From NCBI GenBank assembly GCA_902800435.1, contig CADCEQ010000011.1, forward strand, positions 1 to 64,000: a DNA stretch of 64,000 nt, in the 5' to 3' direction. The DNA is from an uncultured Prevotellaceae bacterium (GTDB lineage: Bacteria > Bacteroidota > Bacteroidia > Bacteroidales > Bacteroidaceae). Below are positions 28,346-35,976 of the stretch, piece by piece. The notes beneath the pieces are model-generated. The model had not been told where the DNA came from. It ran no database searches and saw nothing but the letters and a program-made list of their open reading frames with translations. Each line of letters starts with the position of its first letter. The stretch's first letter is position 1. The translations under genes and the position numbers were made by a program.

Positions 28346-28375
28346 GTCAGCCGCCAGATTGCCAATAACTGCGTG

Positions 28376-28433
28376 CAAAGGTACGAATATTTTGTGAATA
28401 AACAACTGTTTTCGGAAATATTTTGTACTTTTG
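28376..28433. promoter_or_regulatory. Divergent promoters of the riboswitch operon and cbiA
   Basis: Minus strand TACCTTTG (28376-28383) with a TTG 19 bp upstream drives the riboswitch. Plus strand TACTTTTG (28426-28433) is followed by CAGC and then directly by the cbiA ATG at 28438, so the cbiA transcript should be leaderless or nearly so. Only the minus-strand transcript contains the riboswitch. Confidence 0.65.
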
Positions 28434-28437
28434 CAGC

Positions 28438-29091
28438 ATGAAATGTCAATTCCTCATAGCGGCACCGATGAGCGGCAGCGGTAAAACAACCGTTGCGCGC
28501 GGACTGATGGCCCTGCTCACGCAGAAGAGCTACAGGGTGCAGCCGTTCAAGTGCGGGCCCGACTATATCGACACCAAGTTCCACGAGGCGGTGTGCGGCC
28601 GGCCGAGCATCAACCTCGACACGTTCATGGCCACGCCCGAGCACGTCGTTGAGCTCTACAGCCGCTACGGCGCCGATACCGACGTGTGCATCGTCGAGGG
28701 CATGATGGGGCTGTTCGACGGCTACGACCGCGACCGCGGTTCGACGTACGAGATTGCCCGCATTCTCGACATTCCGGTGGTGCTGGTGGTCGATGCCAGG
28801 TCGGCGGCCTACTCGACGGCGGCCCTGCTCTCAGGCTTCATCGGCTTCAGGAATGACATACGCTTCGCGGGCGTCATATTTAATAAGGTGGGATCGGAAC
28901 GCCACAAGCGGATGCTCAGCGAGGTGTGCGACGAGCTGCAGGTCAGCTGCCTCGGCTGTCTGCCCAAGTCGGCCGACATCGAGCAAGGCTCGCGCTATTT
29001 GGGACTGGACTATTCGGTGCTGCCCGAGAGTCAGAAGCTGGTACGACTGATTGACGAAAACATAGCATGGAAAAAGCTGCTCACACGCTGA
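28438..29091 (+). CDS. cbiA: Cobyrinate a,c-diamide synthase, N-terminal ATPase half (split gene)
   Basis: 217 residues from MKCQFLIAAPMSGSGKTTVA with the P-loop SGSGKT. It then shows PFKCGPDYIDTKFH, VEGMMGLFDG and VVLVVDARSAAYSTAAL, all hallmarks of the CbiA/CobB dethiobiotin-synthetase-like domain. It amidates the a and c side chains of the corrin ring. Normal CbiA is about 430-460 residues in one chain; here the frame ends with TGA at 29089-29091 after ENIAWKKLLTR, exactly where the linker to the glutaminase domain should be. The second half follows in the -1 frame with a 25-bp overlap. Confidence 0.88.
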   Translation: MKCQFLIAAPMSGSGKTTVARGLMALLTQKSYRVQPFKCGPDYIDTKFHEAVCGRPSINLDTFMATPEHVVELYSRYGADTDVCIVEGMMGLFDGYDRDRGSTYEIARILDIPVVLVVDARSAAYSTAALLSGFIGFRNDIRFAGVIFNKVGSERHKRMLSEVCDELQVSCLGCLPKSADIEQGSRYLGLDYSVLPESQKLVRLIDENIAWKKLLTR

Positions 29092-29624
29092 TAGCCAGAA
29101 ACCGGGAGTCGTTCTCCTTCATCTATCAAGAGAACATCGACCGCCTCGCCGACGTCCGGTTCTTCGACCCGGAGCAGGACGTGCCCGACCTCAGCGGCGT
29201 CGGACTGCTCTACCTGCCCGGCGGCTATCCCGAGAAACACCTCGAAGCGCTTTTGGCCAACGAGGCCTGCCGCCATAACATCAGGGACTATGCCGAACAG
29301 GGAGGCCGCATCGTCGCAGAGTGCGGCGGAATGATGTACCTCTGCCGGAGCATCGTCACCGACGACGGCGAATTCCCCATGTGCGGCGTGCTGCCCTATC
29401 AGATCACCGCCCGCCGTGCCGACCGCCGGCTGTCGTTAGGCTACCGCCGGTTCACGCTCGACGGCAGGGAGTATCGGGGCCATGAGTTCCACTACACCCA
29501 GTTCTTGGGCGAAGTGCCGAAGAGCATCGTCCAGGTCTTTAATGCCAAGGGCGAGCCGGTACCCACGCCCGTGCTCCGCTACAAGAATATCCTGGCCAGC
29601 TACACCCACCTCTATCACATCTAA
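29067..29624 (+). CDS. cbiA: Cobyrinate a,c-diamide synthase, C-terminal glutaminase half (split gene)
   Basis: 185 residues if translated from the ATG at 29067. It carries the type-1 (GATase_3) glutaminase domain: ARNRESFSFIYQENIDRL at the start, LLYLPGGYPEKH, the nucleophile Cys in VAECGGMMYLC, and the late His in GHEFHYTQF. Together with the preceding frame it makes one complete CbiA. It could be made by re-initiation at the overlapping ATG, by a -1 slip on the A5 run at 29071-29075, or the break could be an assembly error. No upstream ribosome site is obvious. Confidence 0.85.
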   Translation: MEKAAHTLIARNRESFSFIYQENIDRLADVRFFDPEQDVPDLSGVGLLYLPGGYPEKHLEALLANEACRHNIRDYAEQGGRIVAECGGMMYLCRSIVTDDGEFPMCGVLPYQITARRADRRLSLGYRRFTLDGREYRGHEFHYTQFLGEVPKSIVQVFNAKGEPVPTPVLRYKNILASYTHLYHI

Positions 29625-29655
29625 ATCGAAAATCGAAAATTGGAAAATCGCAAAT
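29622..29655. repeat. CGAAAAT simple repeat at the cobQ start
   Basis: The run reads TAAATCGAAAATCGAAAAT then TGGAAAATCGCAAATC and is the reverse complement of the word found at 2598-2683. It spans the 13-bp gap between cbiA and cobQ and supplies the first codons of cobQ. Confidence 0.7.
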
Positions 29656-31091
29656 CCCTTCATCCCATCATGTTTGCCGGTACAGGCAGCGACGTCGGCA
29701 AGAGTGTCATTGCCGCCGCCTTCTGCCGCATCTTCAGGCAGGACGGTTATCAGCCGGCGCCCTTCAAGGCACAGAACATGGCCTTGAACTCGTACGCCAC
29801 GCCTGAAGGGTTCGAGATTGGCCGTGCTCAGGCCGTACAGGCTGAGGCAGCGGGTATTCCCTGCCACACCGACATGAACCCCCTGCTGCTGAAGCCGCAG
29901 TCGGACCATACCAGCCAGGTGGTGCTCAACGGCAAACCCATCGGCAGCAAGAGTGCGTATGACTACTGGCGCAGGGGAGCCTCGGAAATAGACTTCCGCA
30001 AGGAGGTCTGCGACGCCTTCGACCGCCTCGCCGCGCGCTACAACCCCATCGTGATGGAGGGAGCCGGCAGCATCTCGGAGCTCAACCTGCGCGGCACCGA
30101 CCTCGTGAACCTCCCGATGGCGCGCCACGCCAAGGCCGACGTCATACTGGTGGCCGACATCGACCGGGGCGGCGTCTTCGCCTCCGTCTATGGCAGCATC
30201 ATGTTGCAGACACCCGACGACCGCCGGCTCATCAAGGGCATCATCATCAACAAGTTTCGCGGCGACCTGCGCCTCTTCGACGACGGTCGCCGGATGCTGG
30301 AGGACGTCTGCGGCGTGCCTGTGCTCGGCGTCGTGCCTTATTACAAAGACATCTTTATCGACGAAGAAGACAGCGTTGCGCTTGAACAGAAACGACGCCA
30401 ACTGGCGCAGGGGAAGGTGAATGTCGCTGTGGTGCTGTTACGACACATCAGCAACTATACCGACTTTGACACGCTGGAGCGCGACCCTCGCGTCAACCTC
30501 TTCTATACCAACAACACTTCCGACATCCAGCAGGCAGACGTCATCATCCTTCCCGGCACCAAGTCGACGCTCGACGACCTGATGGAACTGCGCCGTAACG
30601 GCTGCGCTCAGGCCATCCAGCGGGCTCATCGCGAGGGTAAGATGGTGATTGGAATCTGCGGGGGCTATCAGATGCTCGGCCAGACCATCAACGACCCTGA
30701 CGGCATCGAGGGCGACATCCCTACCCTGCCCGGCCTCGGCCTGCTGCCCATCCACACCACGATGACCGCCGAGAAGACGACGCAGCAGGTCACCTTCATG
30801 TTCAACGGCCAGCAGTGCCAGGGTTACGAGATACACCAGGGCATCAGCGACACCAGTGAGGCAATCCTTCAGACCGACCACTGCATCGGCACCTACATCC
30901 ACGGCTTCCTCGACAACCCTCCCGTCATCAGCCACCTCCTCTCCACCTGTCACCTATGCTGCAACACCGTTGCAGCCCCCCAAAAAACTCACGCCGACTT
31001 CAAAGAAGAGCAATACGACAAGCTGGCCCAGCACGTGCGCCAGTATGTCGACGTCCCCAGAATCTACGAAATACTCACCGATCATGATTGA
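29640..31091 (+). CDS. cobQ: Cobyric acid synthase
   Basis: Also called CbiP: amidates side chains b, d, e and g of adenosylcobyrinate a,c-diamide. 483 residues from a TTG at 29640; the first in-frame ATG (29670) would remove LHPI, which precedes the P-loop in relatives, so TTG is preferred with moderate certainty. ATPase domain: FAGTGSDVGKSVI, PFKAQNMALNS, EGAGSISELNL, VADIDRGGVFA. Glutaminase domain: GICGGYQMLG (nucleophile Cys) and GYEIHQG plus a late His. The first residues (ENRKS) are encoded by a simple repeat. The stop overlaps the next gene by 8 bp. Confidence 0.95.
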   Translation: MENRKSLHPIMFAGTGSDVGKSVIAAAFCRIFRQDGYQPAPFKAQNMALNSYATPEGFEIGRAQAVQAEAAGIPCHTDMNPLLLKPQSDHTSQVVLNGKPIGSKSAYDYWRRGASEIDFRKEVCDAFDRLAARYNPIVMEGAGSISELNLRGTDLVNLPMARHAKADVILVADIDRGGVFASVYGSIMLQTPDDRRLIKGIIINKFRGDLRLFDDGRRMLEDVCGVPVLGVVPYYKDIFIDEEDSVALEQKRRQLAQGKVNVAVVLLRHISNYTDFDTLERDPRVNLFYTNNTSDIQQADVIILPGTKSTLDDLMELRRNGCAQAIQRAHREGKMVIGICGGYQMLGQTINDPDGIEGDIPTLPGLGLLPIHTTMTAEKTTQQVTFMFNGQQCQGYEIHQGISDTSEAILQTDHCIGTYIHGFLDNPPVISHLLSTCHLCCNTVAAPQKTHADFKEEQYDKLAQHVRQYVDVPRIYEILTDHD

Positions 31092-32073
31092 AGGACACGG
31101 CGACGACATTTACCTGCACGGCGACCTGCGCTGCAACTTCAGCAGCAACATATCGCCACTGATAGACACTGGACCGCTGCGCCAGTATCTGGCCACCCGA
31201 CTGGACGTCATCGGCCACTACCCTGAGCCTGAGGCACGCTCGTTAGAGGTGAAGATTGCGGCCGAGCGAGGCGTCAGCCCGGAGGAGGTGCTCGTCACCA
31301 ACGGCGCTACTGACGCCATCTACCTGATAGCCCAGACCCTGCGCCACGAACGGACGTTTGCCACGGGCCACCCCACGTTCAGCGAGTATGCCGACGCCTG
31401 CCGGATGTTCGGCTACGAAGAGGCACCAAAGGGTGGCGCCGTGCGCTGGCTCTGCAATCCCAACAACCCCACCGGCGAGGTGAGGACTGCCGACACCGTC
31501 AAGGTGCTGTCGCGCCGCCACCACTGGCTCGTCATCGACCAGTCGTACGAGGACTACACCTACAAAACGCTGCTCACCGCCCAGGAAGCCATTGCGCTGG
31601 AGAACGTCATCGTCATCCACTCCATGACGAAGCGCTTTGCCATTCCCGGCCTGCGACTGGGCTACGTCATCGCCCCGCCGGCCGTCATCGACCGTCTGCG
31701 TGCCAACAGCCGGCCGTGGGCGGTCAATGCCCTGGCCATCGAGGCGGGCCATTGGCTGCTCGACAACGGGATTCCGTATTACCACGAGCTGATGAGTACA
31801 CTCTTTGCTGAGACTTACTACCTCAGGAATCGCCTTCGCGGCATCTTCGGCATTCACGTCTATCCCACCTGCACCAACTTCATGCTCTGCTCCATCAAGC
31901 AGAGTTCGGCAGCCGAACTGAAGGCGTATCTGCTGGACCGTCACGACTTCCTCATTCGCGATGCCTCCAACTTCAAGGGCCTCAAGCCCTGCCATTTCCG
32001 CATCTCTACTCAAGCGCCGGAGTTCAACGACGAACTGGTGGCTGCCATCAGGGAATACGTGTACCATAAGTAA
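31084..32073 (+). CDS. L-threonine-O-3-phosphate decarboxylase (CobD/CobC-like, PLP enzyme)
   Basis: 329 residues from the ATG at 31084, overlapping the cobQ end; the frame is open further upstream but that part lies in cobQ. Fold-type I aminotransferase: VTNGATDAIYLIAQTL, CNPNNPTGEV, DQSYEDYTY and the PLP lysine in SMTKRFAIPGLRLGY. Next to cobQ this indicates production of (R)-1-amino-2-propanol phosphate, the linker that CbiB attaches to cobyric acid. Last gene of the cbiA-cobQ operon; a terminator follows. Named cobD in Salmonella and cobC in Pseudomonas usage, so no symbol is assigned. Confidence 0.9.
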   Translation: MIEGHGDDIYLHGDLRCNFSSNISPLIDTGPLRQYLATRLDVIGHYPEPEARSLEVKIAAERGVSPEEVLVTNGATDAIYLIAQTLRHERTFATGHPTFSEYADACRMFGYEEAPKGGAVRWLCNPNNPTGEVRTADTVKVLSRRHHWLVIDQSYEDYTYKTLLTAQEAIALENVIVIHSMTKRFAIPGLRLGYVIAPPAVIDRLRANSRPWAVNALAIEAGHWLLDNGIPYYHELMSTLFAETYYLRNRLRGIFGIHVYPTCTNFMLCSIKQSSAAELKAYLLDRHDFLIRDASNFKGLKPCHFRISTQAPEFNDELVAAIREYVYHK

Positions 32074-32097
32074 AATCCTAAAAATAACCAAATAATT

Positions 32098-32130
32098 CTC
32101 CTAAATCGCTGCTATTTGGGAGTTTTTTTG
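32098..32130 (+). terminator. Rho-independent terminator after the corrinoid operon
   Basis: Arms CTCCTAAAT (32098-32106) and ATTTGGGAG (32114-32122) with one G-T pair and a 7-base loop, followed by seven T. A TAATTTCG at 32131-32138 directly behind it may be the -7 element of the beta-galactosidase gene. Confidence 0.82.
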
Positions 32131-32164
32131 TAATTTCGCAGCGAAATCCGTAAACCAAACAACT

Positions 32165-35100
32165 ATGCAGACAATCTTTTCGCATGCCAAAGGCTTTTTC
32201 CTTTGTTTGTCAGCTGCCTGTTCACTGCAGGCAAACGCCCAGTATCTGGAGCACATTTATGATTACGTTGAGAATACCGCGGTCTTCGAAGAAGGCCAGG
32301 AGGAGGGCCATGCCTACTATCTGGCCGACGACCACCTGTTGCTGAACGGCCCGTGGCGCTTCCTGTTTGCCAACACACCCGAGGAGGTTCCGCAGCAGTT
32401 CTTCCAGCCCAACTTCAAGGACAGCAAGTGGAACACCATACAGGTGCCGCTGAACTGGGAGATGGCAGGCTACGGCGACGCGCAGTTCCGCAACGTGCCG
32501 GCACCCTTCAAGGCCAATCCGCCCTTCGTGCCTCGCGAGTATAACCCCACGGGCGCTTACCGCAAGACGTTTACCCTGCCCGCCAAGTGGCAGGGACAGC
32601 AGGTATTCCTGCGCTTGGAGAAGGTGCAGAGTGCCTCGTTCGTCTGGCTGAACGGCCAGCAGGTGGGCTACAACGAGGGCGGACAGGAGCCGGCTGAGTA
32701 TGACGTGACGCCCTATGTGAAGCCGGGCAAGAACACGCTGGCCGTCTGCGTGCTGAAATACTCCGACGGCTACTACCTTGAGGGCCAGGACTACTGGCGA
32801 CTGGCCGGCATCTTCGACGACGTGACGCTCTACGCCACGCCCAAGACGCGGCTGTTCGACTGGTATGTCACCACCGACCTCGACGACCAGTACCGCGATG
32901 CCACGATGAAGGTGGCTGTCGACGTGAAGAAATACGAGGATGCCAGTGGCAACTACGCCGTGCGCACCACGCTGACCGACGCGAAGGGCCGTCAGGTGAA
33001 GCAACTGACCACCGACCGCTTCACGATGAACGGCAAGGGCAAGAAGTCGGTTGAGCTGTCGTCGCTCATTGCCAACCCCGACAAGTGGACCAGCGAGACA
33101 CCTGTACTCTACAGTCTGAAACTGGAACTGCTCAACGAGCAGGGCACGGTGATGCAGACCATCATGAGCAAGATGGGATTTAAGGAGACGGAGATCCGAC
33201 ACCAGACGTTATACCTGAACGGCAAACCCATCAAGGTGAACGCCACCAACACCCACATGCAGCACCCCGAACTGGGACACGCCATGAACGAGGAGACCAT
33301 CCGCCGCGACATGGAGATTCTGAAGCAGCACAACTTCAACGCCGTGCGCACGTCGCACTATCCCCCCGTGAACAAATACATAGAGCTGGCCGACGAGTAC
33401 GGCCTCTACATCATCGACGAGGCGGGCACCGAGGCCCACGCCACGGAATACATCTCGAACGACCAGCGCTTCCGCGAGATGTACTTAGAGCGCGTACAGA
33501 AGCTGGTGCTGCGCGACCGCAACCACCCCTGCGTACTCTTCTGGAGTGCGGGTAACGAGAGCGGCGAAGGTCCGCTGATTACCGAGGTGGTGAAGGAGGG
33601 TAAGCGACTCGACCCCACGCGCTACTTCATGTATGGCGGCAATGCCTACGCCCACCCCGGCGAGGAGATTATCGGGCCGCGCTACCCGACGCCCTACGAG
33701 CTGGAGATGAACACGGCCATGGTGCCCGAGACGGAGGACCCGCGCCCGTCGTTCATGGACGAGTACCTGTCGGTTGCCGGTAATGCCGGCGGCGGCATGG
33801 ACGAGTTCTGGGCCGTCATCCGTCGTCATCCGCGACTGATGGGCGGTGCCCTCTGGGATTTCGTCAGCCCCGGTATCACCGAGCATATACGTCCGCTGAA
33901 GGACAGCTCGCCCTACGACACGCCTGCCCATCTGATGGGTAATGCCAAGGTCGTGAAGGGTACGCTCCGTCTCAGCGGCCACGACGAGTGGGTAGAGGTG
34001 TACCGTGCCAATAACGTGGAGCTCTCAAGCAAGGCCTTGACCATCAGCTTCGACGTGAAGCCTGGCAAGCTCTGCGGCATGTACGAGGGTGCACCCTACG
34101 TGACGAAGGGCAACACGCAGTTCGGCGTCGTGCAGCGCGGCAACGACAAGCTACAGTTCTACCTGCACTCCGGCGTGAAGCATACACTCGACGTCGACCT
34201 GCCTGCCGACTGGATTGGCAACTGGCACCACGTCGTTGCCTCGTGGGACGGCAAGGAGATGCGCCTCTACATCGACGGCCAGCTGAAAGGCTCAGAGAAG
34301 ACCGCTGCCCAGGAGCAGCCGGGCCAGCGCCGGCCCGGACGTGGCGGCGGTGGCGGCGGCGAGCGCGGCGTGCTGAGCAACTTCCCCTACCCCATCAATA
34401 TCGGCCGCATTGCCGGCAACCACGCCATCGACCCGATGACCACTTTCACGGCTGACGCCGAGATGGACAACGTGGCCATCTACAACCGCTGCCTCGACAG
34501 CAACGAGCAGGGCCGCCCCGAGGACGCCGTCCTCTACCTCACCTTCGACGGCAATGGCGACACCGGCACCTTCTACACCATCGGCGGCAACATGCGCACC
34601 TACGGCAGCATCTGGCCCGACCGCACCCCACAGCCGGAGATGAAGCAGATGAAGTGGACCACGCAGCCCCTGAGCATCCGTCTGCTCAATGCCGAGACGG
34701 GCGACGCCGAGGTCACCAACCGTCTCTACTTCACCGACCTCTCGCAGTATGCCTCCCACTGGAAACTGATGGCCGACGGCGACGTTATTGAAGAGGGCGA
34801 CATCCAGTTCAACGCTGCCCCCCAGCAGTCGCAAGTGGTGCGCATACCCTACCACAAGCCCGCCATTGTGCCTGGCAAGGAATACCGCGTGACGATAACC
34901 TCGACGATAAAGAAGGATGAGGTGTGGGCCAAGGCCGGCCATGAGGTGGCCTGGGACCAGTTGGAACTCACGTCGTGGAATATCCCCGCCCCAGAAACGT
35001 TCAACGCTCAACGTTCAAAGTTCAACGTTCATGAGGACGACCAGCAAATCACCATCAGCGGCTCTGGCTTCGGCTACGTCATCAGTAAGCAGACGGGCAA

Positions 35101-35965
35101 TCTGGAGCAGATTGAGGTCGGCGGCAAGCAGGTGCTGAAGTCTCCCGTAGAGTTCAACCTCTGGCGTGCACCGATTGCCAACGAGTTCGACTCGTGGGAC
35201 GCCTTCCGCGTCAACGGCGGCTATGCCGAGGGCTACGGCAACCAGGTGGCCACGCTGTGGTACTCGAAGGGTGTGCAGCAGCTGCGCATCCGGCCGGCCG
35301 AGGTACGGCTGAACCGCAATGAGTATGAGACCACCGTCCGCGTCAGCCAGCTGGTGCAGGTCGGCGCTTCTTCCTACGGCCAGCTCGACCTCTACATCTC
35401 CGGCGTTCAGCTGGCTGGCTTTATGCTCGACTACACCTATCATTTCTATGACGATGGTACGGTCAAGATTGAGAACCACCTGAGTCCGCAGGGCCGTCTG
35501 CCGGAGCTTCTGCCGCGCATCGGCTTCACCACCTCCGTGACCAACGACTTCGACCGCATCACCTGGTACGGCCGTGGCCCCGAAGAGAACTATCCCGACC
35601 GCAAGACGGGCTATCAGGTGGGCGTCTGGACGAAGACCGTCAAGGACATGTACGAGCCTTACCTCTTCCCGCAGGACCACGCCCTGCGCACCGACAACCG
35701 CTACGTGCAGCTGCTCGACAAGGAGGGCCGCGGCGTGCAAATTTCGATGAACGAGCACTTCAACTTCAACGCCTACCAGTTTACGACCGACAACCTGACG
35801 AAGAGCCAGTTCACCTACCAGCTGCAGCCACAGCAGGACCGCTACACTCTGAACCTCGACTACGCCACCACCGGCGTCGGCTGTACCTGCATCTACGTGC
35901 TCGATGAGTACCGCGTGAAGCCTGAGGCCTACAACCGCGTGATTACCATCAAGCCCAAGAAGTAG
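32165..35965 (+). CDS. GH2 beta-galactosidase with an inserted LamG domain
   Basis: 1266 residues, secreted (signal ending LQANAQ). GH2 N-terminal sandwich (PWRFLFANTP, NWEMAGYG, GAYRKTFTLP), immunoglobulin-like domain, then the barrel with DEAGTEAHATEY, the acid/base Glu at about residue 465 in SAGNESGEG and the nucleophile Glu at about 533 in FMDEYLS. After WDFVSPG an additional LamG/concanavalin-like domain (about 595-790, with WHHVVASWDGKEMRLYIDG and a Gly-rich RRPGRGGGGGG loop) is inserted before YGSIWPDRTPQP, where normal LacZ continues. C-terminal Bgal_small_N domain has WYGRGPEENYPDR. The segment TFNAQRSKFNV is encoded by a TTCAACGTTCAA simple repeat. Likely hydrolyses beta-galactosides at the envelope. 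Confidence 0.93.
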   Translation: MQTIFSHAKGFFLCLSAACSLQANAQYLEHIYDYVENTAVFEEGQEEGHAYYLADDHLLLNGPWRFLFANTPEEVPQQFFQPNFKDSKWNTIQVPLNWEMAGYGDAQFRNVPAPFKANPPFVPREYNPTGAYRKTFTLPAKWQGQQVFLRLEKVQSASFVWLNGQQVGYNEGGQEPAEYDVTPYVKPGKNTLAVCVLKYSDGYYLEGQDYWRLAGIFDDVTLYATPKTRLFDWYVTTDLDDQYRDATMKVAVDVKKYEDASGNYAVRTTLTDAKGRQVKQLTTDRFTMNGKGKKSVELSSLIANPDKWTSETPVLYSLKLELLNEQGTVMQTIMSKMGFKETEIRHQTLYLNGKPIKVNATNTHMQHPELGHAMNEETIRRDMEILKQHNFNAVRTSHYPPVNKYIELADEYGLYIIDEAGTEAHATEYISNDQRFREMYLERVQKLVLRDRNHPCVLFWSAGNESGEGPLITEVVKEGKRLDPTRYFMYGGNAYAHPGEEIIGPRYPTPYELEMNTAMVPETEDPRPSFMDEYLSVAGNAGGGMDEFWAVIRRHPRLMGGALWDFVSPGITEHIRPLKDSSPYDTPAHLMGNAKVVKGTLRLSGHDEWVEVYRANNVELSSKALTISFDVKPGKLCGMYEGAPYVTKGNTQFGVVQRGNDKLQFYLHSGVKHTLDVDLPADWIGNWHHVVASWDGKEMRLYIDGQLKGSEKTAAQEQPGQRRPGRGGGGGGERGVLSNFPYPINIGRIAGNHAIDPMTTFTADAEMDNVAIYNRCLDSNEQGRPEDAVLYLTFDGNGDTGTFYTIGGNMRTYGSIWPDRTPQPEMKQMKWTTQPLSIRLLNAETGDAEVTNRLYFTDLSQYASHWKLMADGDVIEEGDIQFNAAPQQSQVVRIPYHKPAIVPGKEYRVTITSTIKKDEVWAKAGHEVAWDQLELTSWNIPAPETFNAQRSKFNVHEDDQQITISGSGFGYVISKQTGNLEQIEVGGKQVLKSPVEFNLWRAPIANEFDSWDAFRVNGGYAEGYGNQVATLWYSKGVQQLRIRPAEVRLNRNEYETTVRVSQLVQVGASSYGQLDLYISGVQLAGFMLDYTYHFYDDGTVKIENHLSPQGRLPELLPRIGFTTSVTNDFDRITWYGRGPEENYPDRKTGYQVGVWTKTVKDMYEPYLFPQDHALRTDNRYVQLLDKEGRGVQISMNEHFNFNAYQFTTDNLTKSQFTYQLQPQQDRYTLNLDYATTGVGCTCIYVLDEYRVKPEAYNRVITIKPKK
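34998..35030. repeat. In-frame TTCAACGTTCAA repeat inside the beta-galactosidase gene
   Basis: Three near copies of the word GTTCAACG/GTTCAAAG occur in tandem and encode TFNAQRSKFNV between two conserved domains. A related CGTTCCACGTTCAACG run lies at 8923-8940 near the 3' end of the peptidase gene. Confidence 0.6.
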
Positions 35966-35976
35966 TAACAAGCTGA

